Shown one piece after another: positions 23,543 through 34,644 of a stretch of 64,000 nucleotides of DNA; positions within the stretch are counted from its first letter, which is position 1; every line of letters starts with the position of its first letter. The DNA is from Mallotus nudiflorus. Taxonomy: Eukaryota > Streptophyta > Magnoliopsida > Malpighiales > Euphorbiaceae. The position numbers and the translations under genes are program-made. The notes under the pieces were generated by a model. The model did no database searches and was not told the DNA's origin. It saw only the letters and a program-made list of their open reading frames with translations. The stretch lies in the NCBI GenBank assembly GCA_947683625.1, contig CANTUR010001431.1, positions 62,001 to 126,000 of the forward strand. Reading direction: 5' to 3'.

Positions 23543-25113
23543 TCAAGAAGGAAAGAGATACGGGTAAGAAGCTCGCATCTCAGCTTCAGTCTCCCACGTA
23601 CGTTCCTTGACTCTATCGCTACGCCACAGAACCTTGACCATCGAAATCTGCTTCGATCGCAACTGTCGAACTTGATAATCTACGATCGCCACAGGTTCTT
23701 CCACAAACGTCAAATCTTCACTCACTTCTACACTGTCAGGCTGCAACACGTGAGAAGGGTCTGAGATATACTTCCTCAACATCGAGATATGAAATACTGG
23801 ATGCACTTGTGACATACTCGGAGGCAAATCCAACCGATATGCAATAGTGCCAACTCTCTCCAGAATCTCAAACGGTCCGAGATATCTCGGTGCTAACTTA
23901 CCCTTCCTGCCAAATCTCATCACACCCTTTATCGGAGATACTTTCAGAAAAATAAAATCTCCAACCTGAAACTCCACATCTCTGCGCCTAGGATCTGCAT
24001 AACTCTTCTGTCTGCTAATTGCGGTCTCTAATCTTCGCTTAATCACGGTGACTTTCTCTATAGCATCCTGAACCATCTCAGGTCCAATCAAAGCTCTCTC
24101 ACCAATCTCATCCCAACTCAGAGGGGATCTACACTTCATACCATATAACGCCTCATACGGTGCCATACTAATACTGCTATGGTAGCTGTTATTATATGCA
24201 AACTCAACGAGTGGAAAATAATCATCCCAGCTACCTCCCAAATCCAAGACACACATCCTCAACATATCTTCCAGTGTTTGGATCATCCTCTCAGACTAAC
24301 CATCTGTCTGAGGATGAAAAGCAGTACTGAAATCCAACCTAGTGCCCATCGCTTCCTGTAACTTCTGCCAAAAACGAGAAGTAACACCGAACCTCTATCT
24401 GACACAATGGACATAGGTACTCCATGAAGGCATACGATATGCTTCACATACAACTTCGCCAATCTAGCAACTGAATAAGTGGCTTTCACTGGCAAGAAAT
24501 GTGCAGACTTCGTCAATCTATCTACAATCACCCAGATGGAATCATATCCATCCTTTGAACGAGGTAAACCGACCACAAAATCCATAGCTATCCTTTCCCA
24601 CTTCCACTCAGGAATAGGAAGAGGCTGAAGCTTCCCAGAAGACTTCTGATGTTCGGCTTTCACTTGCTGACACGTCAAGCACTTAGCAACATAATCAGCG
24701 ACATCCTTTTTTAATCCGTCCCACCAGTATAAATCTTTGATACTGTGGTACATCTTAGTAACACCCGGATGTACGCTGTAGGTTGTAGAATGTGCTTCCT
24801 CTAAAATCTCCTCTCTCAAGTCATCCACATCAGGAACACACAATCTACCACTGATCCACAACACACCATCATCATCAAGTATGAAATTAGTGAACTTCCC
24901 TGCTCTGACATTCTCTGCAAGCTCTTCCAGAATAGGATCTCGGGTCTGAGCTACTTTAATTCTATCCCTAAGTACAGATCGTACTTTAAACTGAGCTAAC
25001 AGTCCACCTGATCTACTGATCTTCATTATCAGACCTTGATCCACCATCAGATGCAACTCCTGGATCAATGGTCTCCTCTCAACACTGATGTGAGCAAGAC
25101 TGCCTGAGGACTT
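23543..25113 (-). pseudogene. Element 1 integrase with C-terminal chromodomain
   Basis: HHCC zinc domain (AHSTTYSVHPG ... CLTCQQVKAEH, about 24793-24655), core with ERIAMDFVVGLP (first Asp), VSIVSDRG (second Asp) and SERMIQTLED (Glu), then a GPF segment (PRYLGPFEILERVG) and a chromodomain from about 23704 to 23543 (DYQVRQLRSKQI, VKVLWRS, TWETEAEMR). One base is missing near 24384 compared with the second copy, shifting frame after SDRGS, and a TAG lies at 24298-24296 just before SERM, where the sister copy has a sense codon. Chromodomains guide integration to modified chromatin in this clade. Integrase is therefore inactive. Confidence 0.93.
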
Positions 25114-26448
25114 CCTACTCAAGGCATCTGCTACTACATTAGCTTTACCCGGATGATATAAGATCTCGCAATCATAATCCTTCAACAGTTCCAACCATCT
25201 TCTCTGCTTCAAATTCAAATCTCTTTGCTGAAAAATGTACTTAAGGCTCTTGTGATCAGTGAATATCTCACAAGTCACCCCGTACAGATAATGTCTCCAA
25301 ATCTTCGAAACAAAGATCACTGTAGCCATCTCAAGATCATGTGTAGGATAGTTCTGCTCATGCTTCTTCAACTGCCTCGAAGCATAGGCTATCACCCTTC
25401 CATTCTGCATCAATACATAACCAAGACCAATTCTAGAGGCATCACAGTAAACTGTGAACTTATCCACACTATTAGGCAAAGCTAACACTGGTGTTGTGGT
25501 CAACTTCTCCTTCAACAACTGAAAACTATTCTCACAAGCTTCTGACCACTCAAATCTAACATTCTTCTGAGTCAAGCGAGTCATAGGGGCTGCTATCCTA
25601 GAAAAATCCTGCACAAACAGCCTATAATACCCGGCTAAACCCAGAAAACTCCGAATCTCTGTAACAGAAGTAGGTCTAGGCCACTCAGATACTGCCTCAA
25701 TCTTCTGTGGATCAACCTGAATACCTTCTTTAAACACTACGTGTCCAAGAAAAGAAACACTCTCCATCCATAAATCACACTTAGAGAATTTAGCATAAAG
25801 CTGATGATCTCTCAGAGTCTGTAGTACAATCTTCAAGTGATATACATGCTCCTCCATACTCCTTGAATATACCAGTATATCATCAATGAAGACTACTACA
25901 AACTGATCCACATATGGTCTGAATACCCTATTCATCAGGTCCATAAAAGCTACTGGTGCATTAGTCAAACCAAAAGACATCATCAGAAACTCATAATGGC
26001 CATATCGAGTGCGGAACGCTATCTTAGGAATATCGGCTTCACTAATCCGCAGCTGATGATAACCCGACCTCAAGTCAACCTTAGAAAAGAACTATGCACC
26101 CTGTAGCTGGTCAAACAAGTCATCTATCCTCGAGAGAGGATACTTGTTCTTCACTGTCACCTTATTCAGCTCTCTATAGTCAATGCACAATCTCAGGGTA
26201 CCATCCTTCTTCTTCACAAACAGGACTGGTGCACCCCAAGGAGAAACACTAGGTCTAATGAAACCTTTATCCAACAACTCTTGCAACTGTTCCTTCAACT
26301 CTTTCAACTCTGCAAGAGCCATTCTATAGGGTGGCATAGATATAGGAGTAGTACCTGGAACCACATCTATACAGAACTCAATCTCTCTATGAGGTGGTAA
26401 ACCTGGCAACTCCTCGGGAAAAACATCAGGAAACTCACAAGCAACAGG
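25114..26448 (-). pseudogene. Element 1 reverse transcriptase and RNase H
   Basis: RT begins about VACEFPDVFPEELPG, continues through WGAPVLFVKKKDGTLRLCID, YRELNKVTVKNKYP, the TAG at 26094-26092, RSGYHQLRI, and the catalytic VVFIDDILVYS (about 25896-25864). RNase H follows with YCDASRIGLG, IFTDHKSLKYI and ANVVADALSRK, holding three expected acidic residues. The single stop replaces a CAG still present in the second copy (LQGAQFF). Apart from that stop the frame is continuous from 28272 to near 24384. Confidence 0.95.
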
Positions 26449-26505
26449 AACATTTGTGAGTAACAACTTCTCCACTGACGTATCCCTGACCAATGCCAAA
26501 TATCC

Positions 26506-26958
26506 CTGACAACCTTTCCTCAACAACTTCCTAGTCGTAATAGCAGAAATAAGATTCTGAGGTGCTGAACTCTTATCACCCATAAACTTAAAATCTTCTT
26601 CACCAGGAATTCTGAACGTCACCTCCTTATTCCTATAATCTACCACGGCATAGTGCTGAGATAACCAATTCATTCCCAGAATGACATCAAACTCCATCAC
26701 ATCTAACAAAATCATATCAGCGGGTAATTCTTTATCTCCCACGAGAACTGGATAACCAGAAAGAACAATATCAGTGTCCAAGGAATCACTCAGAGGAGTG
26801 GCAACAGACAAAGGAAAAGCCATCCTCGAAGCTTGCCAACAAGATTTAGAAGCAAAAACAGGAGAAACAAATGAATGTGTGGCACCCGGATCAAACAAAA
26901 CCCATGCATCCAGGTAACAAACAGAAACAATACCTGCCACGACTGCATTAGATGCATG
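26506..26958 (-). pseudogene. Element 1 aspartic protease
   Basis: Retropepsin-type protease between gag and RT. The active-site region reads VLFDPGATHSFVSP (about 26901-26860) and the second conserved motif VILGMNWLS (about 26685). The usual D-S/T-G is D-P-G; the second copy reads D-P-S. The Pro is shared by both copies, so it may be a lineage state and not a new defect. No stop lies inside the domain. Confidence 0.88.
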
Positions 26959-27189
26959 AGCATCCTGCTGAGTGAGATGGAAGACTCTGGCCTGACCTCG
27001 ACCTCCCTGTTGACTGGTTGAAGCCTCGCCAACACCTCTGGTACCTCCTCTAGTACCTCTACCATGACTCTGCTGTGGAACAAACTGAGTGGAACTCTGA
27101 TGCTGAGCTGGTGGCAACTGAAATGGCACGGGTGCAACACTAGCAATCGACTGCTGTGGGAATCGCGGAATCTGCGGCTGCTGATACAT

Positions 27190-28272
27190 GGAATAAGGAC
27201 ACGATCTGGCAAAATGTCCTGTCTGCCCGCATCTGAAGCATGTCAGTGGTGTCAGATAACACGGTCCCTGATGGACTCTACCGCAAGTCTGGCAAACACT
27301 GGCTGCTGATCCAGAACTACGACCACTGCTGTTGCTCGAAGCACCTGACCCAAATCTGAACGATCTATGCTGACCTCCACGACCATGTCTACTGCTCCGA
27401 TGCACTCGCTGCTACTGTCTCTGACTCTGCTAAGTCGGACCTCGCTGCTGACTACTCGAACCAACATGAAAACTTGAATATGGAGTAGCCTGCAATCCAC
27501 TCGACTGAACTCCTAGCTGGTAATAATCAGGCATCGCTCCCTGCCTAACTAGTCTCAGCTCAATCTCCTTGGTCAACTCAATCACAGACTCCATAGTAAG
27601 GCCTGCTGTAGGCATACCAGCAAAAGCAGAACCTAAACCAGTGACATATGTAGTAATCGCGAAATACTGATCTCGTATTAGATCCTCAGCATATCTAGTA
27701 TACTCCTCTACAGATCGATCTCCACGAGAAATACTGGTCAAACGAAGATGATAGCTCAAACGAAGAGGCTCTGGACAAAATCTCCTCATAAACCGCTCTC
27801 GGAACTGAGCCCAGGTCATCGTCATCATATAAGGCTGGATCATCTGAACGAACCAATCTAAGGCTAGTCCCTCGATAGACAACTTAACGATCATGATCCG
27901 CTGGTACTCGGTATGAGCAGTCCGAGTCCTAGTCTCAATCGCATGTAGAAAATTTAACGGATCGGAAGTACCATCCAACGTAATCCTGCCAACTCGGGCA
28001 TAGAACAAAGCTGCCTCAAGATCATACATACCCTGCTGATAGGCAGGCTGAACAGGCGGAACAACTAGAGGAACAGGAACATCAAACTCAGGCTCAACAG
28101 GCTCCTCGTCCTATAACTCTCTCTGCCTACGGCGACCTGTCGCTCCTCGAGGTCTACCTCTACCACGACCTCTACGTCTAACTGGCTGCTCAGGAGGTAA
28201 AACCTTGTCCTGAAAAGACTTATCATCCTCGGCCTCAACGACCGGTGGAGCGACATGCGCTCGCCTCCTCAT
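27190..28272 (-). pseudogene. Element 1 gag (capsid and zinc-knuckle nucleocapsid)
   Basis: Start ATG at 28272 gives MRRRAHVAPPVVEAEDD, followed by an Arg/Gly-rich stretch. The capsid part contains DPLNFLHAIETRTRT, WAQFRERFMRRFCPE and GDRSVEEYTRYAEDL. Two zinc-binding clusters follow: CQTCGRVHQGPC and CFRCGQTGHFARSC (C-X2-C-X4-H-X4-C, 27240-27199). In-frame TAGs lie at 28113-28111, 27432-27430 and 27414-27412. The second of these is CAG in the sister copy; the third is TAG in both. Start chosen as the first ATG of the frame downstream of the PBS. Confidence 0.9.
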
Positions 28273-28452
28273 ACTAAAAAGACAAATGGAAAGATTCAGA
28301 CAAAACAGACAATGAAGGAATAACGCAGAAAACTAAGCAAGGAATACTTATCAAGACATACTCGAACCTAATTCACTGCAGTAGTTCAACAGAAAACACA
28401 ATTCAAAAACTAGGGCCACTACTCACACAACTAAGCCCTGACATAGAACTCC

Positions 28453-28464
28453 GCTCTGATACCA
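28453..28464 (-). other. Primer-binding site, initiator Met tRNA
   Basis: TGGTATCAGAGC on the minus strand, four bases inside the 5' LTR, matches the complement of the 3' end of plant initiator Met tRNA over 12 bases. It fixes the LTR at 28469-31708 as the 5' LTR. Confidence 0.96.
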
Positions 28465-28468
28465 ACTT

Positions 28469-31400
28469 TGTCATGACCCAAAACAGGGGCCATGACCGGC
28501 GCTAGGGAACGGGAATTCTTTTGAATCCGGAACCCGTAGCAAGCCTAAAAATAAAATAAAACATGCAATAATAATAATAACAATATCAAATTTACAACGG
28601 AAATAAAAACCATAAATATAATAATAACATTTTCATCACTGGATTTAAATCAAATCTCATCTCATCACATATATATAAAATCTTTCAATACAAATCCAGT
28701 TTCAAATAATACAATATCTCACATAGATAAAATACATAAAATCCCACGATTTAATTCACAACTACTGCAGTGTCTAGATTATAAAAATAAGACTCAAGTA
28801 AGTAGTTTACACAAAGAAGCCGGGGCGGAAGAAATCCGGCGTATAGGCCTGCTACTGAGGTCTGAAGATGTTGACTCTCCTGAAAAATTATAAACGGAGG
28901 GGAGTCAGACCTCACTGAGTGAATTACTATAATATATATACATGCATACTAAATGACAATGCATACAGTCACAGTATATATCTAATATGTATATATACAG
29001 GCAAATACACATAGATGCAGTAAAATCATTTTATATATTTCTATTGAAAATCACAGTTTATGAAGGATCACATAGAACCCTAGAATATCGCAACCTCGAA
29101 ACAGTGTTAGACAACACTCTAGCCATACAGGCTCACTAAATCCAAATATATCCGCTTAATCCATTTAGACAGGAGACTAGCCCCGAGACACTAAGTCAAC
29201 CGAGCTCTAGCAGTCTGATTGCCAGTGTGATTGGCCCCGAGACACTTGGTCAACCGAGCTCCAACAATCACACCCAAATCACATCACACATATCAATAAT
29301 CACATTCAATCAATATCCATAAATAAGTTAGTAATATAGCCTAAATACTATAGGTGTACCGGTACGTACTCGGTCCTAGTGCTGCCCACTAGGTAGCACG
29401 TTCTATCGAAATCCTTCATTAATAAATATAAATCATTCATTCACAAAAATAAATGATGTATGAAGTTCAATAAAATATCAACATAAACCATATATATAGT
29501 AGAAATATACCAAAAGTAAACCAGGTATATTTCGAGTATATATACGTCAAATAAATCCAGTTAAATTACAAAATAAACTAAAGATACATTTGAAAACATT
29601 TTAAACACAGTTCATTAATAAAACATGCATATAATTTAATATATACCAAAAATACACCAAAAATATACTTAAATACGAATCACATTATTTATGCATTTTA
29701 ATCAAAATAAAACATATATTTCTAAATCATGCATCCTAAAGCATATATATATAGTATAGTAACTCACCCTAGTGCGCTCCACGAGACGGGTCCGACGGGC
29801 CTGGACCACTAGCCCTCGGTCTCGGCGCAACTAAACAAACAAATAATGACAGACATTAGAATAAACCTAACAGAAAATCCTAGAATTTGATCTAGAGTAT
29901 TAAACACATAATTGATATCAGGGTTCGACCGGATATCACATTTTATGAGAATTCTACTGAAAATCTGACAGAACCTCCCATGTAAAATGGACATCTCTCT
30001 ACTCAAAAGAGTAGAGCCGACCCTGCAAAGAAATACACTTCGAAAAACAAGCTCAACACTCAACCACAACCCCTCGGTCGGACTCCAGACTACAGTCTAC
30101 CGATCGGGGTCCACAAACACAGAACAATTCCAGAAATACCAAAAATATCCTTATAACATAGAAATACATTTTATACGTAGAAATTACATAATTAACCTTA
30201 AAACACTGTAAAAACCGATAAAAACTCATTTTATTAGAAAAACCGTATATTATATATATAATTGAAAATAATTTACGAAAAATAGTTTTAATTAGTTAAA
30301 AATACCAAATAATTTGTAGAAATCATTTTTATACCTTAAATAACTATTAAAACCAATTAAATTACATTTTTAGCCAATTTAGGGTAAAATTACCAAAATA
30401 CCCCTATATATATATAAATATACTATAATTACTTCAAAAATTCACCAAAAATTATAAAATTATCCAAAATTAATTTTCTCAACATATTTATCAATAATAT
30501 CAATAATTAAACTCAATTAACCAATTAATTTCAATTAAAAACATAATTAACCCTAATTTCCCAAAATTACATAAACTTCAATAATTCAAAATAAATACAT
30601 AGAAATTCAAAAAAATTCCAAATAAATTCCTATAATTCATTTCAACACCTAATTTAACCATAAAACACAATTTCATAATTTAAATAATCAATTTCCAAAA
30701 ATTAGAAAATAATATTAAAATATTCAAAAATACCCAAAAATCCAAAAAATCTCCAAAAATTCCACAAAAATTCGTAAATGAAGAAGCTACTAGGATCAAC
30801 ATTTGTGAAGGGAGTTTTCATGAATCAATCAATTTGAAGCTCAAAAAATTCAAAAACCCTAATGTGACCGAATTGGAAAATTCGAAACTTAAGCAAATCT
30901 AGACCATTTAAGCTCAAACCAAAGCTAGAATCACACTCACTGGAGCTCAAGGAGAAGAAAGAGACCGACGGTGTCAAAAATGGTGGCCGGAATCATCGTG
31001 ATCGACGGTGAAGAGAAGTTCAGCTTCTCCGGCCAAAACCGACTTCCAGACGCCGGAAACGGCTACCACAGGTGGCGGAAGAGGCTAGGGAAGGTGGTGG
31101 CACACCGGACGGCACTCCCACGGCAAGGGAACGGCACGGCAGCGACCGAAACGGCGAGGGAAGCAAATCGGGGAAGAAGGAGGCACTCGGGGGTAAAATG
31201 GTAATTTTCTAAAAAAACTTGATTTTTGACATATTATATGTATATATATATACTTTATACTATATATTAAAATAATATTAAATTACACACATTAAATATA
31301 CACCACACACATAAAATTTAATATTTTAATAATTTATACTAAATAAAAATAATTAAATAACAATAAAACTAATAAATAATTAATAAAATATTAGGGTAAT

Positions 31401-31708
31401 ATTAAACCCTAATTAAATAAATAATTACATGTATACACGGTGTTTAATATTTTAAAATATGTATGAGTTCATGCAGGTCCGAAAATATATTTAAAATAAT
31501 TAATAATAAATTATTTACGTGAAAATTTCCCCAAAAATGCAAGTCCCGGGAAAATTTTACGTAAAGCACTGTAAGTAAGACACAGTAATTAAAATAGATT
31601 TTAAATACATATCAACTCGTAAAAATATCGTAAGATATATATACAAAAATTATTAACACTGCATATCCCGATACAGTGTAAAAATATTTAAAAACACGGG
31701 ATATTACA
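28469..31708 (-). repeat. 5' LTR of element 1
   Basis: 3240 bp, TGTCATGACCC ... GGATATTACA. Plus-strand landmarks: acceptor stem-loop 28856-28912, 54-bp repeat pair around 29170-29275, stem-loop 29997-30016, second stem 30069-30109, G/C-rich block 30930-31200. The frames at 30971-31204 and in the 3' LTR at 22758-22991 are antisense to the element and lie in the G/C-rich block; I do not call them genes. Confidence 0.97.
28880..29767 (-). other. Putative intron inside the element 1 5' LTR
   Basis: Minus strand reads TAGG-GTGAGTTACT at the 5' side and ATTTTTCAG-GAGAGTC at the 3' side, spacing 888 bases. Equivalent pairs occur at the same places in nearly all LTRs of the window (for example 51836-52726 plus, 895 bp at 57997-57103 minus, 888 bp at 45946-45059 minus). 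Prediction only: the adjacent TATATATA could instead be promoter. Confidence 0.5.
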
Positions 31709-32286
31709 TATATCCAGCATGGTGAACTCAATGGTTAATTCCACAGGTCTTGTTTTAACCAGAGCTTGTAATGTCCCCTCCACATTCCTAGTGCTGTCAT
31801 CATAGGCTCTGCTTATGAGGTTTGAATTTGTCAAGTCTTCAGCTTTTAAATCTAAGTTAGGCAAGATCTTTGATGGACATACATTAATGGCAAAACCATC
31901 ATCAACCATTACAAAGTTGGTTCTTTTCCCTTTTACTTCAGTTAGGATAAATAATGCCTTATTATGATTTTTTCCTTCCAAAGGCAGGACATCATCTAAG
32001 AAGGTTATCACCCTGTGTTTCTTTTCCATAACCTTTGCTACTATAGCCTTGGGTGTGGCTATTGTTTCAATGTTCATGTTCGATAGAGCTTTCACCAAAG
32101 CTCTTTTATGGCTGCCTGAGTGCATTAGTAGTTCCTAAATACTAACATTTGCCTTAGCCTTCATCAGTTGTTCTAGAATCAGGTCTTATTTTTCCCCTTC
32201 TTTTATTTCTACATCATTTGTCTCTTCTCTTTTTGCAACTCTCTCAATCTTCTTTTCTGCTACCTCGTAATTCCTCCCACTTCTAG
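31709..32286 (-). pseudogene. Tat-lineage gag end and protease N-terminal part
   Basis: Frame 32125-31709 includes HKRALVKALSNMN, ITFLDDVLPLEGKNHNKALF, the protease active-site equivalent NFVMVDDGFAINVCP (family form V-IDNGSALNVCP) and VELTIEFTMLD. It continues across element 1 into TYTLLLGRPWFH near 20230. Upstream (32126-32286) is decayed gag. At 32287 another LTR cuts it, and the rest of gag and the 5' LTR are not found in the window. Confidence 0.85.
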
Positions 32287-34458
32287 TGTCACAACCCAAA
32301 TCAGGAGTTATAATCGACGCTAGGGAACAAGAATTCTTTTGAATCTAGAACCCATATCAAGCCTTAAAAATAAAAACATATGCAATAAATAAATAAAGAT
32401 ATGTCAGAATTAAAACTTTAATCAATATAAAAATAAATACTTAAATGTCATATCATAATAAAAATATTCATATAACATTCTGAATATAAAAATCTCAAAA
32501 CCAACCAAAACAACACACTGCTACTGCAGTCTATAGAGTACGATAAGAGATCAGATAATAAATTTAGATAGTCTAGCTGGGGCTGAAGAAGACAGGCGAA
32601 GAGGTTTACTACTGAGGTCTGACGACGAGGAATCTCCTAAAAAAAATATATTGAGGGGATCAAACCTCACTAAGTGAATTATTATAATATATATACATGC
32701 AACCTAAAGTGATATGCAGTCAAGCTTCATTATAATAATATACATATACACGCAATTCACACAGATGCTAAAATCCATTTTTATATATATAATAAATGCA
32801 GAAAAATATTTATTTAAATGAAGGATCAAATAGAACTCTAATATATTTGCAACCTCAATCAATAAATCAATAGACAACTAGCTTATCAAAAACTCCAAGT
32901 ATTCATTTATCCAACTCAAGGTAGTAGATTGGCCCCAGGTACACTAGGTAAATCGAGGATTTGCAATCTCACTACCGGTATGACTAGCCTTGAGTACACT
33001 AGGTCAACCGAGGATCCACAGTCAGCCTTTCCAATAACCAACATCTTAATAAATAAATATCAAAATTTCAACCTAATTCTACCGTACTGTTATGCAACAG
33101 TCCTAGCGTAGCCCACTAGGTAGCATGTTCTATTGATATCCTTCAATAAATCATATATTTAATATAAAATAATAAATGCATAATTAAAATATAATGGCAT
33201 TCATTATAGAAGAATATACCAGAAATATACCGAACATATAGGCTGAGTATATGTCAAAATATACTGAATATATACTAAAACATGCTAACATATATACGCC
33301 ATATATATACTAAATATATACAAAAAAACATACCAAGCATATACGTCACATATATAAAAAAATATACTTATTCATTTAATGAAATAATTCATATTTAAAT
33401 ACATAATGAAAATATGAATGCTCATAATCATGTATCTACATGCAATGTATATATAAAATAATAACTCACAAGTTTGCACTCTTTGAGACAGACTCGATGG
33501 GCCTGGTCCGATAGGCCTTGGTTTCAATGGAACTAGAACAATAAATAAATAATAAAAATATCAGAATAAATTCTTAACTTATACTTCTAGGAATTCTAAA
33601 GGAAGACTCGATCTAGACATGATTTGACCACAAAACTAAAAACTCAGGATCAACTTGACGTTAAGTTTTACAAGAATTCTACCGAAAAATTGATGGAGTC
33701 TCCTCTATAAAATAGACACCACTCTACAGAAAGTAGAGCCGATCCTACAAGCAAACACACTTTTAATGACTAAAAGCTCAACACCTCGGGTTAGGACCCC
33801 GAACTACAAAATTCCCAACCGAGGTTCACAATTCACAATGAAATAAATAGTAAATAATAAATATAATAAAAATCACTAAATTCCATAAATATCAATAAAA
33901 TACCAAAATACAATTTATTTAAATAACAAAAACATTAAATATAATTATTTTCACATTAACTAAATAAAATCTCAAATAAATTATATAATATTAATAAAAA
34001 TCCAAATTTTCAAATATTCGACATAAAATAGTAAAATTTACAATTAATTACTTAAATAGTCCAAATAAAATAAAAAGTTAAAATAGACATAAACTAAACT
34101 TAAAGATAACTCACAATTCGGACGTTGTAAGCTTAAACCGACTTGAGAATCGAGAAGTACACGTTGAGAGGAGTCTAACAAGCCCAAAAACTTGAGTTAA
34201 AATAACCAAAAATCCATTAGAGTACTGTAACAAGCTCACAGTTTCTTGCAAAAATCTAATGATCGGAGGCTTCTGGTGGTAACGAGAAGGTGAGAGGAGG
34301 AAGTGGCAAACTTGGTAGTGGTCCGTGGTGGCTAATGACATGCTGGTGAAGCTCATGTGGTGTCGACAATGGAGGATGCAGGGGAAAGAAAAGAAGAAAA
34401 AGAAGAAGAAAAAAGAGAAGGTAGGGTTGGGTGTTGACCCATTTTTTAAGCTAACCTA

Positions 34459-34540
<82 letters not shown>

Positions 34541-34644
34541 GGGGAAAGAAAAGAAGAAAAAGAAGAAGAAAAAAGAGAAGGTAGGGTTGGGAGTTGACCT
34601 GTTTTTTAAGCTAACCTACCTACATATATATATATATATATATA
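32287..34644 (-). repeat. Minus-oriented chromovirus LTR, distal end lost
   Basis: Begins TGTCACAACCC after TCTAG within the Tat gag. Landmarks: acceptor TTTTTTTAG-GAGATT (32637), donor GTGAGT (33469), stem-loop CTCTAC-AGAAA-GTAGAG at 33722-33738, second stem 33784-33824, G/C-richer block 34250-34440. It runs into a duplicated (TA)n tract and is then replaced by a different LTR-B fragment, so its TACA end is missing. Confidence 0.83.
34379..34620. repeat. 160-bp tandem duplication of a GA-rich tract plus (TA)n
   Basis: GGGGAAAGAAAAGAAG ... AAGCTAACCTACC occurs at 34381-34460 and again at 34541-34621 with few differences (GTGTTGACCCATT versus GAGTTGACCTGTT), each followed by TA repeats (77 bp after the first). 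Unit length is 160 bp. Confidence 0.95.

Larger units (their letters stand above)
20253..31708 (-). mobile_element. Complete Tekay-like Ty3/gypsy chromovirus (element 1)
   Basis: An 11.46 kb minus-strand element with two 3.24 kb LTRs, PBS, gag-pol with chromodomain and PPT. The flanking five bases are TATAT on both sides (20248-20252 and 31709-31713), a perfect target-site duplication. It lies inside the protease of the older Tat element. Over the first roughly 450 bp of the LTRs I counted about 12 substitutions, mostly transitions, and one 5-bp indel, so it is moderately young. Stops and one frameshift make it non-autonomous now. Confidence 0.97.

Noticed and set aside
28453..28464. Possible tRNA gene fragment
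   Set aside because: Only 12 bases match tRNA, at the exact primer-site position inside an LTR; no cloverleaf around it.
34325..34597. Frame with long Tyr-Ile repeats, and similar frames at 43032-43481 and 54562-54786
   Set aside because: Translations of (TA)n microsatellites.
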